Assembly: GCF_008326305.1 (NCBI RefSeq)
Contig: NZ_BIXY01000030.1
Location: forward strand, 1 to 64,000
DNA length: 64,000 bases
Direction of reading: 5' to 3'
Origin: Dictyobacter arantiisoli
GTDB taxonomy: Bacteria > Chloroflexota > Ktedonobacteria > Ktedonobacterales > Ktedonobacteraceae
Both the position numbers and the translations under genes were made by a program. Below are positions 27,937 through 36,717 of this stretch, in pieces (positions within the stretch are counted from its first letter, which is position 1; every line of letters begins with the position of its first letter). The notes under the pieces were generated by a model that was not told where the DNA came from, ran no database searches, and saw nothing but the letters and a program-made list of their open reading frames with translations.

Positions 27937-28681
27937 CATGCCCAGTATGGAACTCCCACAAGAGTTCACACGCCTTGTGTTAGACTTTTTAGCTTCCCTC
28001 AAATAATCTTCAACCGATCAGCAGGGCATCGCAGTGCAGCTACAGGGATAGTCAACTCGATACATATGCACTGTGATGCTCATTCTAGAGAGAGATAAAG
28101 ATTAACTATTCGAAGTCATAAAAATATTTGATAAGGTATCGATTTCTCATCGAATCAAAGCTCAACCTCAGGAATGGTTAAAAACAGCCATCAGCGCAAT
28201 TGATGAGCTTATACTGTGATAATTCAGCCTTTGTCAGTCCCAACTTCAGACAAATGCCAACTCATTTCGATTATTTTTAGTAATAAAAAAAGATCCTGAG
28301 CCTATCAGATTAGTATTACCTTAAAAGTATCCAAAAAAATGTCAATCATATTGACATTTTGGCATCTATAGTTTATATTGTTTTATAGGGAAAAGCGATT
28401 AAAGCTAAGAGCTACATCATTCAGTTATCTCTATAAGCTCTTGTGTTTGTAGAAAGCACATGCATATGTGCGAATTGCTTGAGTGCCTTACACACTTTTT
28501 CCGCGTATCTTCGGGGAAGATACACCTGCTCATTTATTTAAAGGCTCTGATGCATAAGGGAGTTTGCTTATGGGTGATCTGATTTCCGCTACTCAGCAGT
28601 GGTCAGATATACTCTGCATCTAACCTTACAGCCTGTATTTGTTACTGCGAACATTTAAAGCTAAAACACTACCTGTGACGG

Positions 28682-28727
28682 CGCATGGAGGCGTATGTAC
28701 ATTACGCATGGAGGCGTATGTACATTA
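28682..28727. repeat. Tandem duplication, 2 x 23 bp
   Basis: CGCATGGAGGCGTATGTACA plus TTA occurs twice in exact head-to-tail order. It is short enough to arise by slippage, and it could equally be a paired binding site for the transcript ending at 28850. Confidence 0.8.
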
Positions 28728-28802
28728 ATAGTGGGATGGCTTGTTCCGTGCTGGCACATACAGACACAGATTGTGTTCTCCAGGGATGGAGGCTACAATC
28801 TA

Positions 28803-28852
28803 ATGGATTGTGCTCATCCAGGGATGGAAATGGCACAATCCATTTTTGCTTT
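28803..28852 (+). terminator. Orphan rho-independent terminator
   Basis: ATGGATTGTG pairs with CACAATCCAT around a 21-base loop and is followed by TTTTGCTTTTTG. No plus-strand gene lies within 850 bp upstream. Confidence 0.7.
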
Positions 28853-28861
28853 TTGTGTCAT

Positions 28862-28942
28862 TCTTGCCGCCTGCGGCGGCGAGTAAAAAAGAGTTTTTGG
28901 GGACACCCCAAACCCCGGCAAAGGGCTGGCCGCCCTTTGCAA
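28862..28942. repeat. Truncated fragment of the palindromic element family
   Basis: It carries the GCCGCC...GGCGGC hairpin, the TTGGGGACACCCCAA hairpin and the AAAGGGCTGGCCGCCCTTTGCAATCC segment of the 210-bp copies in the same order. Both terminal CCATAGG repeats are missing. Confidence 0.75.
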
Positions 28943-28997
28943 TCCTGCAAAATCTTTTGCTTTTACGTATTGGCGAGCCGTCCCTGGCAATCCTGCT

Positions 28998-29624
28998 TTA
29001 AGAGGTTTTAAGGGGGAGACCGAGGAGAATGGAGGCTTGCTGGGCGCGTTCAGGGTCGCCGGTTGGAATGAGGGCGAGTTGGTTGGATGAGATATGGATG
29101 GTGCGTGCGACTGGTTGGAAGCCCGCTTTTTCAATTCCATGCTGCGAGGCTCGATTGGTAGTTTGATGCATGATCCAGAAGTGTTCATATGCTCTGCTCT
29201 CACGTTCGAGGATTGCTTGCAGTAAACGGGGATAATAGCCACGTCCACGCCACGGTAACAGGGTGACGAAGTGATAAAGATAAATACTTTTGGCTGGCAA
29301 GTTGAAGGTGATAGCCGGACTCCCAAATGACGCTTGATTAATACCCAGCCATCCATAGGCAACCAGGGTATCATTCAGGTATGCCAGAATGGGATAATGT
29401 CCTGCGCTATAGCGTGCTTCGACACTCTTTATAGGGATATTTGAGATTTTAGCTGCAAACGGCACTTCCCGGGCTGTCTCGATATGCCATCCTTCAAGCA
29501 CTGGTAAAGTGGGCAAGGGATCATGTTTCCACCAGGTCCAGAGATAGCTTTCTTTTGCACCTGTAGGATAGGGCCTTCGCTCATATGACATTTCTAGCGT
29601 TCCATTTCTGTTATTCAGCTCCAT
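28998..29624 (-). CDS. GNAT-family N-acetyltransferase
   Basis: About 209 residues. The C-terminal half has the acetyl-CoA-binding pattern LYHFVTLLPWRGRGYYPRLLQAIL (RGRGYY corresponds to motif A Q/R-x-x-G-x-G/A), followed by an NRASQHGIEKAGFQPVART motif typical of GNAT motif B. The substrate is unknown. ATG at 29624 is used; an in-frame ATG at 29591 is possible, and neither has a strong ribosome-binding site. It starts about 20 bases after the methyltransferase gene on the same strand, so the two are probably co-transcribed. Confidence 0.82.
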   Translation of the reverse strand: MELNNRNGTLEMSYERRPYPTGAKESYLWTWWKHDPLPTLPVLEGWHIETAREVPFAAKISNIPIKSVEARYSAGHYPILAYLNDTLVAYGWLGINQASFGSPAITFNLPAKSIYLYHFVTLLPWRGRGYYPRLLQAILERESRAYEHFWIMHQTTNRASQHGIEKAGFQPVARTIHISSNQLALIPTGDPERAQQASILLGLPLKTS

Positions 29625-29644
29625 TATACATCCAATGCAAAGCT

Positions 29645-32600
29645 TCAGGATGGCAATGGGATAGGGATTGCGCGAGCATGAGCTTCGCATTCAGCCCAGC
29701 TTTCGTGGATTGATCCTTCTTGCTGCCAGGATGTGAAGCGCGGTCCTAGTTGTGCGGCAATCGCAGGCGGAAATTGCCAGTCTTCCTGCTCAAAAGCCGC
29801 TCGTCCAACGCGCTGTAAATGGGCATACGCTTGTAAGGTCAAGGTAGTATGACGTAACACTACTGGCCTCTCTTTATCCACACGCCAGAAGCCATAGAGC
29901 TGATGACGATCAGGGCGTAAAATCCAGGCGAGTTCATCGTATGTCAGGCCATAGAGATTGGCTACCAGAGCATCCAATATGCAGCGCAGACGCAGGCGCT
30001 CGTGCGGCGTGATAGCCCAGAGGCGTCTCCAATGCAGCTTTCCCAGCGTGGGATAACAGGTGCGTAACTCCAACCACTGCGGCGCAAAACATACCATGGC
30101 AAGATTGAGCCGCGCGGCCAGTTGCGCGCAAAGTGTCGGACAGATATGTACAGGTGGTATGACTGGCGTTTCTGCAAGCACAAAATAGTTGAGATGCTGT
30201 CCTCCCAGGCGGTAGCGTACCATATAGTCATAAACAAAAGAGTTTAAGTTCGCTAAGAGCGATAGAACCGTGACGATATCCTGCTTAGATGGTTGAATGA
30301 CTGGTACGACATTCCCACAGGGATTGCCATGGATAAAAGTGGCATACATTGAGCGTGCATTAATAGCCGAACAAATATCCATAATACCAATTTTATGTCC
30401 CGCGATGGCAGAGTTGCAGGCCCGATAGGTAGGCAATGACATAAGATATTGAGGAGCAAACTGCTTTGCAGTCCAGGGAATAACATTCCAGACCGCGCTA
30501 CGTCCCTTGCCAGAGAGCCATCCTTTCGCGCTGGGATCAAAGGCCCCGATCATGCGCCCTTCATAGACAGGGAGCGCAAAATCCTTATCCCCATGCCTCC
30601 AACGACCATACAGATCTGATTGATAGCCGTGCCAGTCGGGGAGGGGAGCAAAAAGATGAGAATCGGTAGTCATATCAAATTCCCGCGCATAGCGGATCTG
30701 CCAGCTATCCAGGCTCTGCGCACCCAAAAGCACAGTATCAGTAGCAAGTTTTTCTAGCAGAGCTATATCATGGGGAGACTGTGCTTCAATCAACGAGAGG
30801 GAAGTTGGGCTAAAACGCTCGATATGCTGACGCGAGAGGCGTAACAGGTTCTGCTCATAATCATCAAACACCTGCAAATCAACCTGCTGAAAGGCGACCT
30901 GCAACTGCTCGGTGCTTCCACCTTTCTCCACCAACAACGCCGCAAAGCGAAATGAACGGTGGATATCGAAGAGGCCACGACGATTGATAAAGCCCAGCAA
31001 GACGATCCACTTGCAGTGATACAGAAAAAGCTTTCGTAAAGCCAGTGCTCCCTGATCAGTATAGATACTGGCCGGTACCAGCATGCCAAGATAGCCATGT
31101 GGTTTTAGAAGATAATGGGCTTGCTCCAAAAACAATTTATAAGTATTCAGTTCGCCTGCTCCCTGATAACGAAAAGGGAGAGGGGTCGCATCTTCCGTCA
31201 AGACTGGCTTACCAGCAGGCGAACCTGCATATTTAAACCAGTTGCGTATGTTTTTGAATTCAGCCTGCTGGCTGAGCCAGCTATATTCCAGCATATGGTC
31301 CTGCGCGAATAGCAGGCGCTGCCTTGCTAACGCCTCTTGTTTGCCATACTGGCGATAACAGGGATCATAATCACTAAAGAACTCGCGTGAACCAGGCTTG
31401 CTCGTTTCCCAGGGAGGATTGGTTAAGATGGCATCAAAACCTGAATGCGCGTCCTGATAGATTTCTGGAAACACAAGTGGCCAGTGAAAGAAGCGCAGTT
31501 GTGTGGTCAATGTATCCACAATCTGGCGTGTCTGTTGCGTCGGAGTGTCCTGCCGATAAAAGGATGCCGGTGTCGGGACATGAGCCAGTTGATCAGCCGG
31601 CCAGAACCAGATAGCACACCAGCTATCAAAGGCATATTTGAGATCAGAGGATTGGATATCTATCGACTGAGGAAGCACGCTGGCAAGTTCTGGCTTGATC
31701 ACAGTATCCCGCATCTGGCGTAACGCTCGGGTCCAGGCTCCTTCTGGATAATGGATACTCGTTGTATGGTTACTATCACCACCAGCGCGCATCCAGGCCA
31801 TCCAGGGATATACACAATAATTCTGATACCAGGCACCCAGCAGAGCATTCCCAACCTTGATATGTGTATTTAGATAGTGAAGAGGCAAGTAATCAACCCC
31901 AATTTCAAGCCATAAGCTAATTTGAGCCAGTTCGACTACCAGGGGAGCCAGATCAACTCCATAAAGACACTGTGCAGCTATTTGCAAACGCAGATCGGTC
32001 TGTATGGGCTGTTCCGCATCCTCACATGTATAATAGAGCAACGAGGCAGTTAGACGCGTGCAAAGATAGCGCAATGCAGCCAGCAGAAATGAGGCCGAAC
32101 CACAGGCGGGATCACAGATATGTAAGGCCAGGATATCGGCAGGCGGGCACGGGATTGATTGGCCTTGCTCGTCAAGCATACACGTTAACGGCTCAAGAGT
32201 ACGACGTGCCAGCGCCTGTGCCAGTTGAGGACGTGTATAGAACGTACCTGATCCTTTGCGTTCAGCGCCATGCTGATGACAATCTAAGAGCGTTTGATAG
32301 ATCAAACCAAGATACTCTGGACAGAGCATCTCCAGATCACGTTGCGGTGCATCCCGGTCATTTTCATCCATTAAAGGACGACGAAGAAAGAGCGCGCGAT
32401 GAATGAGATCTAAGAGCTGCCAGACACACATATCAGGGAGATCAATAGCCTCAAACAGGGCCAGGGCTCGCTCCAACATGACAGCACTATGTGGTGAGCC
32501 GGACTGGAAAAGCAATCCTTCATACGCAGGAAAAGAGAGGGAGTCACCAAAGGAGTCGCCAGAACAACCGGTAGAGATCAGCGCAAAAAGATACAAAATA

Positions 32601-32947
32601 GATCTCCAGGCGCCCGAGGGAGATACAGAACAGACAGTCCCGTCTGGCTGAAATATCTCACATAACTGAACGTATAGATCCGTCAAACGGCATGACGCGC
32701 TAGCGGGCAGCAGAGCACGTGCCTCAGCAAAAAGAAGGATTACCAGACGCATTACGATCAGTATAGCGGCTTGATAACAAGCCTCCTGCCACATACGCAA
32801 CGTGGATGTAGGGTCCTGTGATGACTTGAAAAATTGCAACAACACATCAAGAGCCGCATACAATGGCGCGCTAGCTACACAAAAATCGGCATTTTCATCC
32901 CTGCTACGCATCCCCAGCACTTTCCCTTTCCCATCAAACATCCCCAC
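29645..32947 (-). CDS. Eco57I-like adenine-specific DNA methyltransferase
   Basis: A protein of about 1100 residues. The SAM motif DPACGSASFL is at about 279-288 and the catalytic NPPW of adenine methylases at 510-513 (DAILTNPPWE). GSGTFYTRPQLAQALARRTLEPL ahead of motif I is the usual lead-in of Eco57I/PglX-like enzymes. The N-terminal 200 residues include RLVILLFAEARALLP, typical of this group, but no PD-(D/E)xK nuclease motif is evident. The C-terminal 450 residues would hold the target-recognition domain. No BREX, DISARM or separate restriction gene is next to it. The start is uncertain (GTG 32947, ATG 32941 or ATG 32911). Confidence 0.85.
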   Translation of the reverse strand: MGMFDGKGKVLGMRSRDENADFCVASAPLYAALDVLLQFFKSSQDPTSTLRMWQEACYQAAILIVMRLVILLFAEARALLPASASCRLTDLYVQLCEIFQPDGTVCSVSPSGAWRSILYLFALISTGCSGDSFGDSLSFPAYEGLLFQSGSPHSAVMLERALALFEAIDLPDMCVWQLLDLIHRALFLRRPLMDENDRDAPQRDLEMLCPEYLGLIYQTLLDCHQHGAERKGSGTFYTRPQLAQALARRTLEPLTCMLDEQGQSIPCPPADILALHICDPACGSASFLLAALRYLCTRLTASLLYYTCEDAEQPIQTDLRLQIAAQCLYGVDLAPLVVELAQISLWLEIGVDYLPLHYLNTHIKVGNALLGAWYQNYCVYPWMAWMRAGGDSNHTTSIHYPEGAWTRALRQMRDTVIKPELASVLPQSIDIQSSDLKYAFDSWCAIWFWPADQLAHVPTPASFYRQDTPTQQTRQIVDTLTTQLRFFHWPLVFPEIYQDAHSGFDAILTNPPWETSKPGSREFFSDYDPCYRQYGKQEALARQRLLFAQDHMLEYSWLSQQAEFKNIRNWFKYAGSPAGKPVLTEDATPLPFRYQGAGELNTYKLFLEQAHYLLKPHGYLGMLVPASIYTDQGALALRKLFLYHCKWIVLLGFINRRGLFDIHRSFRFAALLVEKGGSTEQLQVAFQQVDLQVFDDYEQNLLRLSRQHIERFSPTSLSLIEAQSPHDIALLEKLATDTVLLGAQSLDSWQIRYAREFDMTTDSHLFAPLPDWHGYQSDLYGRWRHGDKDFALPVYEGRMIGAFDPSAKGWLSGKGRSAVWNVIPWTAKQFAPQYLMSLPTYRACNSAIAGHKIGIMDICSAINARSMYATFIHGNPCGNVVPVIQPSKQDIVTVLSLLANLNSFVYDYMVRYRLGGQHLNYFVLAETPVIPPVHICPTLCAQLAARLNLAMVCFAPQWLELRTCYPTLGKLHWRRLWAITPHERLRLRCILDALVANLYGLTYDELAWILRPDRHQLYGFWRVDKERPVVLRHTTLTLQAYAHLQRVGRAAFEQEDWQFPPAIAAQLGPRFTSWQQEGSIHESWAECEAHARAIPIPLPS

Positions 32948-33201
32948 ATTGATAACTTAACGTATCCATCTCTATTTACTATACACCATCCCAGGCTCAT
33001 AGAGGAAAAAAAGCTTCTTATTCCCCCTTTTTGTCTCATACGGGAGGAATAAGGCATGAAAATTCATGGTAGAATGAGGATATGGCTTTAGAAACATCAT
33101 TTCTATGTACACCCCCAACACTATACTTCGCTCATACCTGAGCGGAAGGATAGAGGGACACAATAGCAAAGCGAAGCCATTTTATAGAGGAGAATCTATT
33201 T

Positions 33202-34092
33202 ATGCGTCTGTTAACTTTTCATACTCCAACAGGGTTACAGCTTGGAATAAAGACCGAACGGGGTATTATCGATGTGGCGCGTGCTGGCATAGCCTTCCAG
33301 GCAAAGTTGGATGGGGCACACATTCCAGCGACATTTGAAGAGCTTTGCAGCGGTTCTGAGGTTGATCTAAGTGGACTGCATAGCCTGATGGCAGTAACGA
33401 ATGGACAACAGGGTGACTGGTTGCTGGTTGAAGAGCAGCTTCAATTTGGGCCCAGCGCATCACGGTACGGCAAAATTATTTGTGTTGGACTAAATTATCG
33501 CAAGCATGCAGCCGAGTCAAATATGGCAATCCCAGAATCACCAGTGCTCTTTCCTAAATACAGCAATGCGCTGGCGGGAACGGGAGAGGATATTCCATTA
33601 TCGCCCAATGCAACACAATATGATTACGAGGCCGAGCTGGCACTGGTGATTGGCAAACGCGCACAAGGTATCGAGCAAGCGGAAGCCCTCGACTATGTGC
33701 TCGGCTACGCCAACGGTCATGATCTAAGCGCCCGCGACCTCCAATTTCGCACACCACAATGGATGCTTGGAAAAATACAAGATAAATTCCTGCCCATCGG
33801 ACCTTATCTTGTGACGGCAGATGAAGTTACAGACCCACAGAATCTCAGTATCAAACTCTGGCTCAATGGAGAAATACGCCAGAACTCCAATACAGCCGAC
33901 ATGATCTTCAATGTCGCATATATTGTCAGTTACCTCAGCCAATATCTCACATTGGAACCAGGAGACATCATTATCACCGGAACACCAGAAGGAGTTATAT
34001 TGGGTCATCCAGAATATTCCTGGCTCAAGGCAGGAGATACAGTCACCATTGAAGTGGGAAATCTTGGCGAACTCACCAATAAATTAAGTTAA
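33202..34092 (+). CDS. Fumarylacetoacetate hydrolase family protein
   Basis: A 296-residue enzyme that should cleave or decarboxylate a 2,4-diketo or acylpyruvate-type acid. It has ICVGLNYRKHAAE near residue 94, the metal-ligand region YDYEAELALVIG (acidic residues E-x-E, about 137-146), YANGHDLSARDLQ with its Asp ligand, and TGTPEGVILG near 267. The length matches the single-domain family, as in acylpyruvases and HpcE-like enzymes; the exact substrate cannot be told. AGAGGAGA lies upstream of the ATG. Confidence 0.9.
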   Translation: MRLLTFHTPTGLQLGIKTERGIIDVARAGIAFQAKLDGAHIPATFEELCSGSEVDLSGLHSLMAVTNGQQGDWLLVEEQLQFGPSASRYGKIICVGLNYRKHAAESNMAIPESPVLFPKYSNALAGTGEDIPLSPNATQYDYEAELALVIGKRAQGIEQAEALDYVLGYANGHDLSARDLQFRTPQWMLGKIQDKFLPIGPYLVTADEVTDPQNLSIKLWLNGEIRQNSNTADMIFNVAYIVSYLSQYLTLEPGDIIITGTPEGVILGHPEYSWLKAGDTVTIEVGNLGELTNKLS

Positions 34093-34207
34093 GCCAGGCC
34101 CGCAATGAAGCCAGAGGGATACCCTCACCCCGGCGGGTGAGGGAGAGTGAACGTATACTGTCCATATAGAGTATGGATGATGAAACGGTTGTGCTTTCTC
34201 TACTCTG

Positions 34208-34235
34208 ACTGCTCGGAGTTATCAGAGCAGTTTTT
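34208..34235 (+). terminator. Rho-independent terminator after the FAH-family gene
   Basis: ACTGCTC pairs with GAGCAGT around a ten-base loop and is followed by TTTT. A second GC-rich hairpin (CCCTCACC/GGGTGAGGG) lies at about 34123-34143. Confidence 0.8.
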
Positions 34236-34266
34236 AACCTGATCTCAGTTTGCGCAATACTGCTTC

Positions 34267-35163
34267 TTATGGAGCAATACTGTTCAGCTCAGTCTGTGTG
34301 TCCTCGGAAAGGGTCAGCGCAGCACCAGTGACGTTTTCACGCAGATGTGCGACGGATGAGGTACCAGGGATAAGCAGGATATTTGGAGAGCGCTGTAACA
34401 GCCACGCCAACGCAACGGCCATTGGGGTGGCGTTGAGACGCGTAGCGACTGTTGACAAAGTATCGGACTGCAGTGGAGAGAAGCCACCGAGCGGGAAGAA
34501 AGGCACATAGGCGATACCCTGCGCAGCCAGGGAGTCGATCAGGTCGTCATCGGCCCGGTAGGCAAGGTTGTACAAGTTCTGCACGCACACGATTGGCGCG
34601 ATGGACTGCACTTCGGCGACCTGCTCGGCGGTGACGTTGCTCACCCCGAGGTGCTTGATCAATCCTTCTTGTTGCAATTGCGCGAGTACTGTGAACGGTT
34701 CAGCAATTGAGCCAGGAGTGGGAAGGCCGCCCCCCCCGACGCGTAGGTTGACAACGTCGAGTGCGTCCAGTCCAAGGCGGTCCAGGTTGTTGAATACGTC
34801 CTGGCGCAACTGCTCAGGAGCTAGCGCCTGGGGCCAGCCGCCTTCGGCGTCTCGTAACGCTCCGACCTTGGTGACAATGTGCAACGAGTCGGGGTAGGGG
34901 TGCAGGGCTTCTTTGATGATCTGATTGGTGACATATGGGCCGTAGGCGTCGCTGGTGTCGATGTGCGTGATACCCAGCTCGATCGCCTCGTGCAATACGG
35001 CCACGGCAGCGTCGCGGTCGGCGGGCGGGCCGAATACGTACGGGCCAGCCAACTGCATCGCGCCGTACCCCATGCGCGTGACCGTCAGATCCTCGGCCAT
35101 GGTGAACGTTCCTGCAACTGTGGCTGGCAGATTACGATGTTTATTCTCTGAATGCGATACCAT
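34267..35163 (-). CDS. Aldo/keto reductase
   Basis: NADPH-dependent oxidoreductase of 298 residues. DTSDAYG (about 70-76) holds the catalytic Asp and Tyr, VTKVG the Lys, LGVSNV and the cofactor segment IPGTSSVAHLREN near 270. It probably reduces small aldehydes or ketones. Part of the coding sequence is clearly more GC-rich than genes to the left. AAGGAG lies ten bases before the ATG. It is divergent from an HxlR-family regulator, the usual layout for an oxidoreductase with its own sensor. Confidence 0.9.
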   Translation of the reverse strand: MVSHSENKHRNLPATVAGTFTMAEDLTVTRMGYGAMQLAGPYVFGPPADRDAAVAVLHEAIELGITHIDTSDAYGPYVTNQIIKEALHPYPDSLHIVTKVGALRDAEGGWPQALAPEQLRQDVFNNLDRLGLDALDVVNLRVGGGGLPTPGSIAEPFTVLAQLQQEGLIKHLGVSNVTAEQVAEVQSIAPIVCVQNLYNLAYRADDDLIDSLAAQGIAYVPFFPLGGFSPLQSDTLSTVATRLNATPMAVALAWLLQRSPNILLIPGTSSVAHLRENVTGAALTLSEDTQTELNSIAP

Positions 35164-35282
35164 AGAAAATTTACTCCTTATTCTCAGCTCTCGTCTGATT
35201 TTTTTACCGCTCTCTCATACACTCGTATTCAATGCGGCTCACTCGTAGCTACTATACCCAAAAAGCTTGTATCTTGTAAGAA

Positions 35283-35306
35283 GTAACTAAAAAGTGATAT
35301 AGTTAC
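35283..35306. promoter_or_regulatory. Candidate HxlR operator
   Basis: GTAACT and AGTTAC form an inverted repeat with 12 bases between, ending three bases before the regulator ATG and inside the divergent promoter region. The position suits autoregulation and control of the aldo/keto reductase. Confidence 0.5.
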
Positions 35307-35309
35307 CAC

Positions 35310-35729
35310 ATGGAAACTAAGCAACAGACACAACCTGATATTTTCCGGGCAGACTGCCTGTCACGACAGGTGCTGGTATTGATCGCTGATGAGTGGACGC
35401 CCCTGGTCATCTATGCGTTGGAAGAGGGCACGATGCGTTTTGGCCAATTGCTCAAGCGCATCGATGGCATATCGAGAAAAATGTTGACGCAGACATTGCG
35501 TGCGATGGAACGCAATGGCCTGGTACAGCGCGTCGTTTATCCTGTTGTGCCTCCAGTAGTAGAATATTCTCTCACACCATTGGGACAGACGCTGATAGAA
35601 CCAATAAATGCACTAAGAGTCTGGGCATATGGGCATTTGCAGGAAGTTGCGCGCGCCCGAACGACGTATGATCAACGCGATCAAAAGCCGCTCCAGGAAG
35701 AAATAGCTTCCCTTGTTCAACAGCGATAG
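35310..35729 (+). CDS. HxlR-family transcriptional regulator
   Basis: A 139-residue winged-helix DNA-binding protein. It opens with the family's Cys (DCLSRQVLVLIADEWTPLVIYAL) and continues with RFGQLLKRIDGISRKMLTQTLRAMERNGLVQRVVYPVVPPVVEYSLT. HxlR/HypR-type proteins often sense electrophiles or oxidants through that Cys. It is divergent from the aldo/keto reductase gene it probably controls. No ribosome-binding site is visible; translation may be leaderless. Confidence 0.9.
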   Translation: METKQQTQPDIFRADCLSRQVLVLIADEWTPLVIYALEEGTMRFGQLLKRIDGISRKMLTQTLRAMERNGLVQRVVYPVVPPVVEYSLTPLGQTLIEPINALRVWAYGHLQEVARARTTYDQRDQKPLQEEIASLVQQR

Positions 35730-35911
35730 CTACGAAAAGGCCTAGCACACAGTTTACGTACACACAACACGTGATTTCTCCATCAGAATGCAGGTATCGC
35801 GTTCCATGAGAAAGGTACTCGCAGGAGCGACTGTCGTTTGACTGATAAGTTCGCCAATATGAGTTATCCCGAATCCATCGAACAGATGTTCGATCCGCTT
35901 CAATCCGCTCT

Positions 35912-36151
35912 ACAAGCGGGATTGCAAGGGGCGGCTAGCCCATAGGTGCGAACGTAAGGCTTTTCAAGCGGGATTGCAAAGGGCGGCTAGCCCATAGGTG
36001 CGAACGTAAGGCTTTTCAAGCGGGATTGCAAAGGGCGGCCAGCCCATAGGTGCGAACGTAAGGCTTTTCAAGCGGGATTGCAAAGGGCGGCCAGCCCTTT
36101 GCCGGAGTTTGGGGTGTCCCCAAATACCCCTTTTTCTTCTTTTCTTCGCCA
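35912..36151. repeat. Tandem 52-bp ladder derived from the palindromic element
   Basis: CCATAGGTGCGAACGTAAGG begins at 35940, 35992 and 36044, giving three head-to-tail units of exactly 52 bp. A part unit lies before them. The last unit runs on into the AAAGGGCGGCCAGCCCTTTG, GGGGTGTCCCC and polypyrimidine modules of the 210-bp element, then breaks off at 36151. The left and right termini are not paired. Confidence 0.85.
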
Positions 36152-36717
36152 CCGCAGGATCTTTGCCTTTTTATGCTGGTAGGCTGTCAGTGAAATTGGA
36201 CGCTGTCACTGTGTGAAAAAGCCGGAGCGGCCGCTACGTTGGTTCTCCCCATTCACCTTTTCATTTTTGTACCATTTTCATTTGTAAAAGATCGTCAGGC
36301 GGCATGCAAAAAGGGAAAAGAAGGAGATTGAAGGAGGCCCAGCTTCATGTAAAACTCTCAAGTCCAAAGTTGAGACTTTTTGCGATACACTTCTCGTTCT
36401 CTCACAGAACTCCAAGCATATTGAGCGGGCTCAGATCCATTCCTGTCCATACACACGCGCCTTTCTCTCTTTCTACCCTCTAATATTGCATCTGTGTTGT
36501 ACAGTAGAGACGTGATCCAGAAAAAGCCCGGCCAGCTTGGATCGGAGATGCATGCATGCAGCCGAATGCTCGATCTGCCGAAACCTGGAGAGTGTTCTCA
36601 CTTGCCCAGGCTCCCAGGCTCCCAGATGGTAGAAGAGAGCATGGGAGTGAGATTCAGCAGAAGGAGAAGATTTCTCATTAGATGAATGTGACAGTGAAAA
36701 CAACGGAGGGTAGACTC
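36152..36717. other. Leader region of the esterase gene
   Basis: No defensible gene. A weak hairpin TCTCAA/TTGAGA followed by CTTTTTG sits at 36356-36380. CAGGCTCCCAGGCTCCCAG is a small direct repeat near 36605. A 63-codon frame (36494-36685) ends just before the esterase gene, but it has no convincing start. Confidence 0.4.

Larger units (their letters stand above)
27937..28997. other. One-kilobase gene-less AT-rich region
   Basis: There is no supportable gene on either strand. It holds a small hairpin GTATCTTCGGGGAAGATAC near 28504-28522, a 23-bp tandem duplication, a good plus-strand terminator with no gene before it, and a damaged fragment of the palindromic element family. A small RNA transcribed toward 28803-28852 would explain the terminator. 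Confidence 0.5.

Noticed and set aside
36494-36685. 63-codon leader peptide ahead of the esterase gene, as in macrolide-induced attenuation
   Set aside because: No ribosome-binding site, no alternative hairpins covering the esterase start, and the sequence does not resemble known leader peptides.
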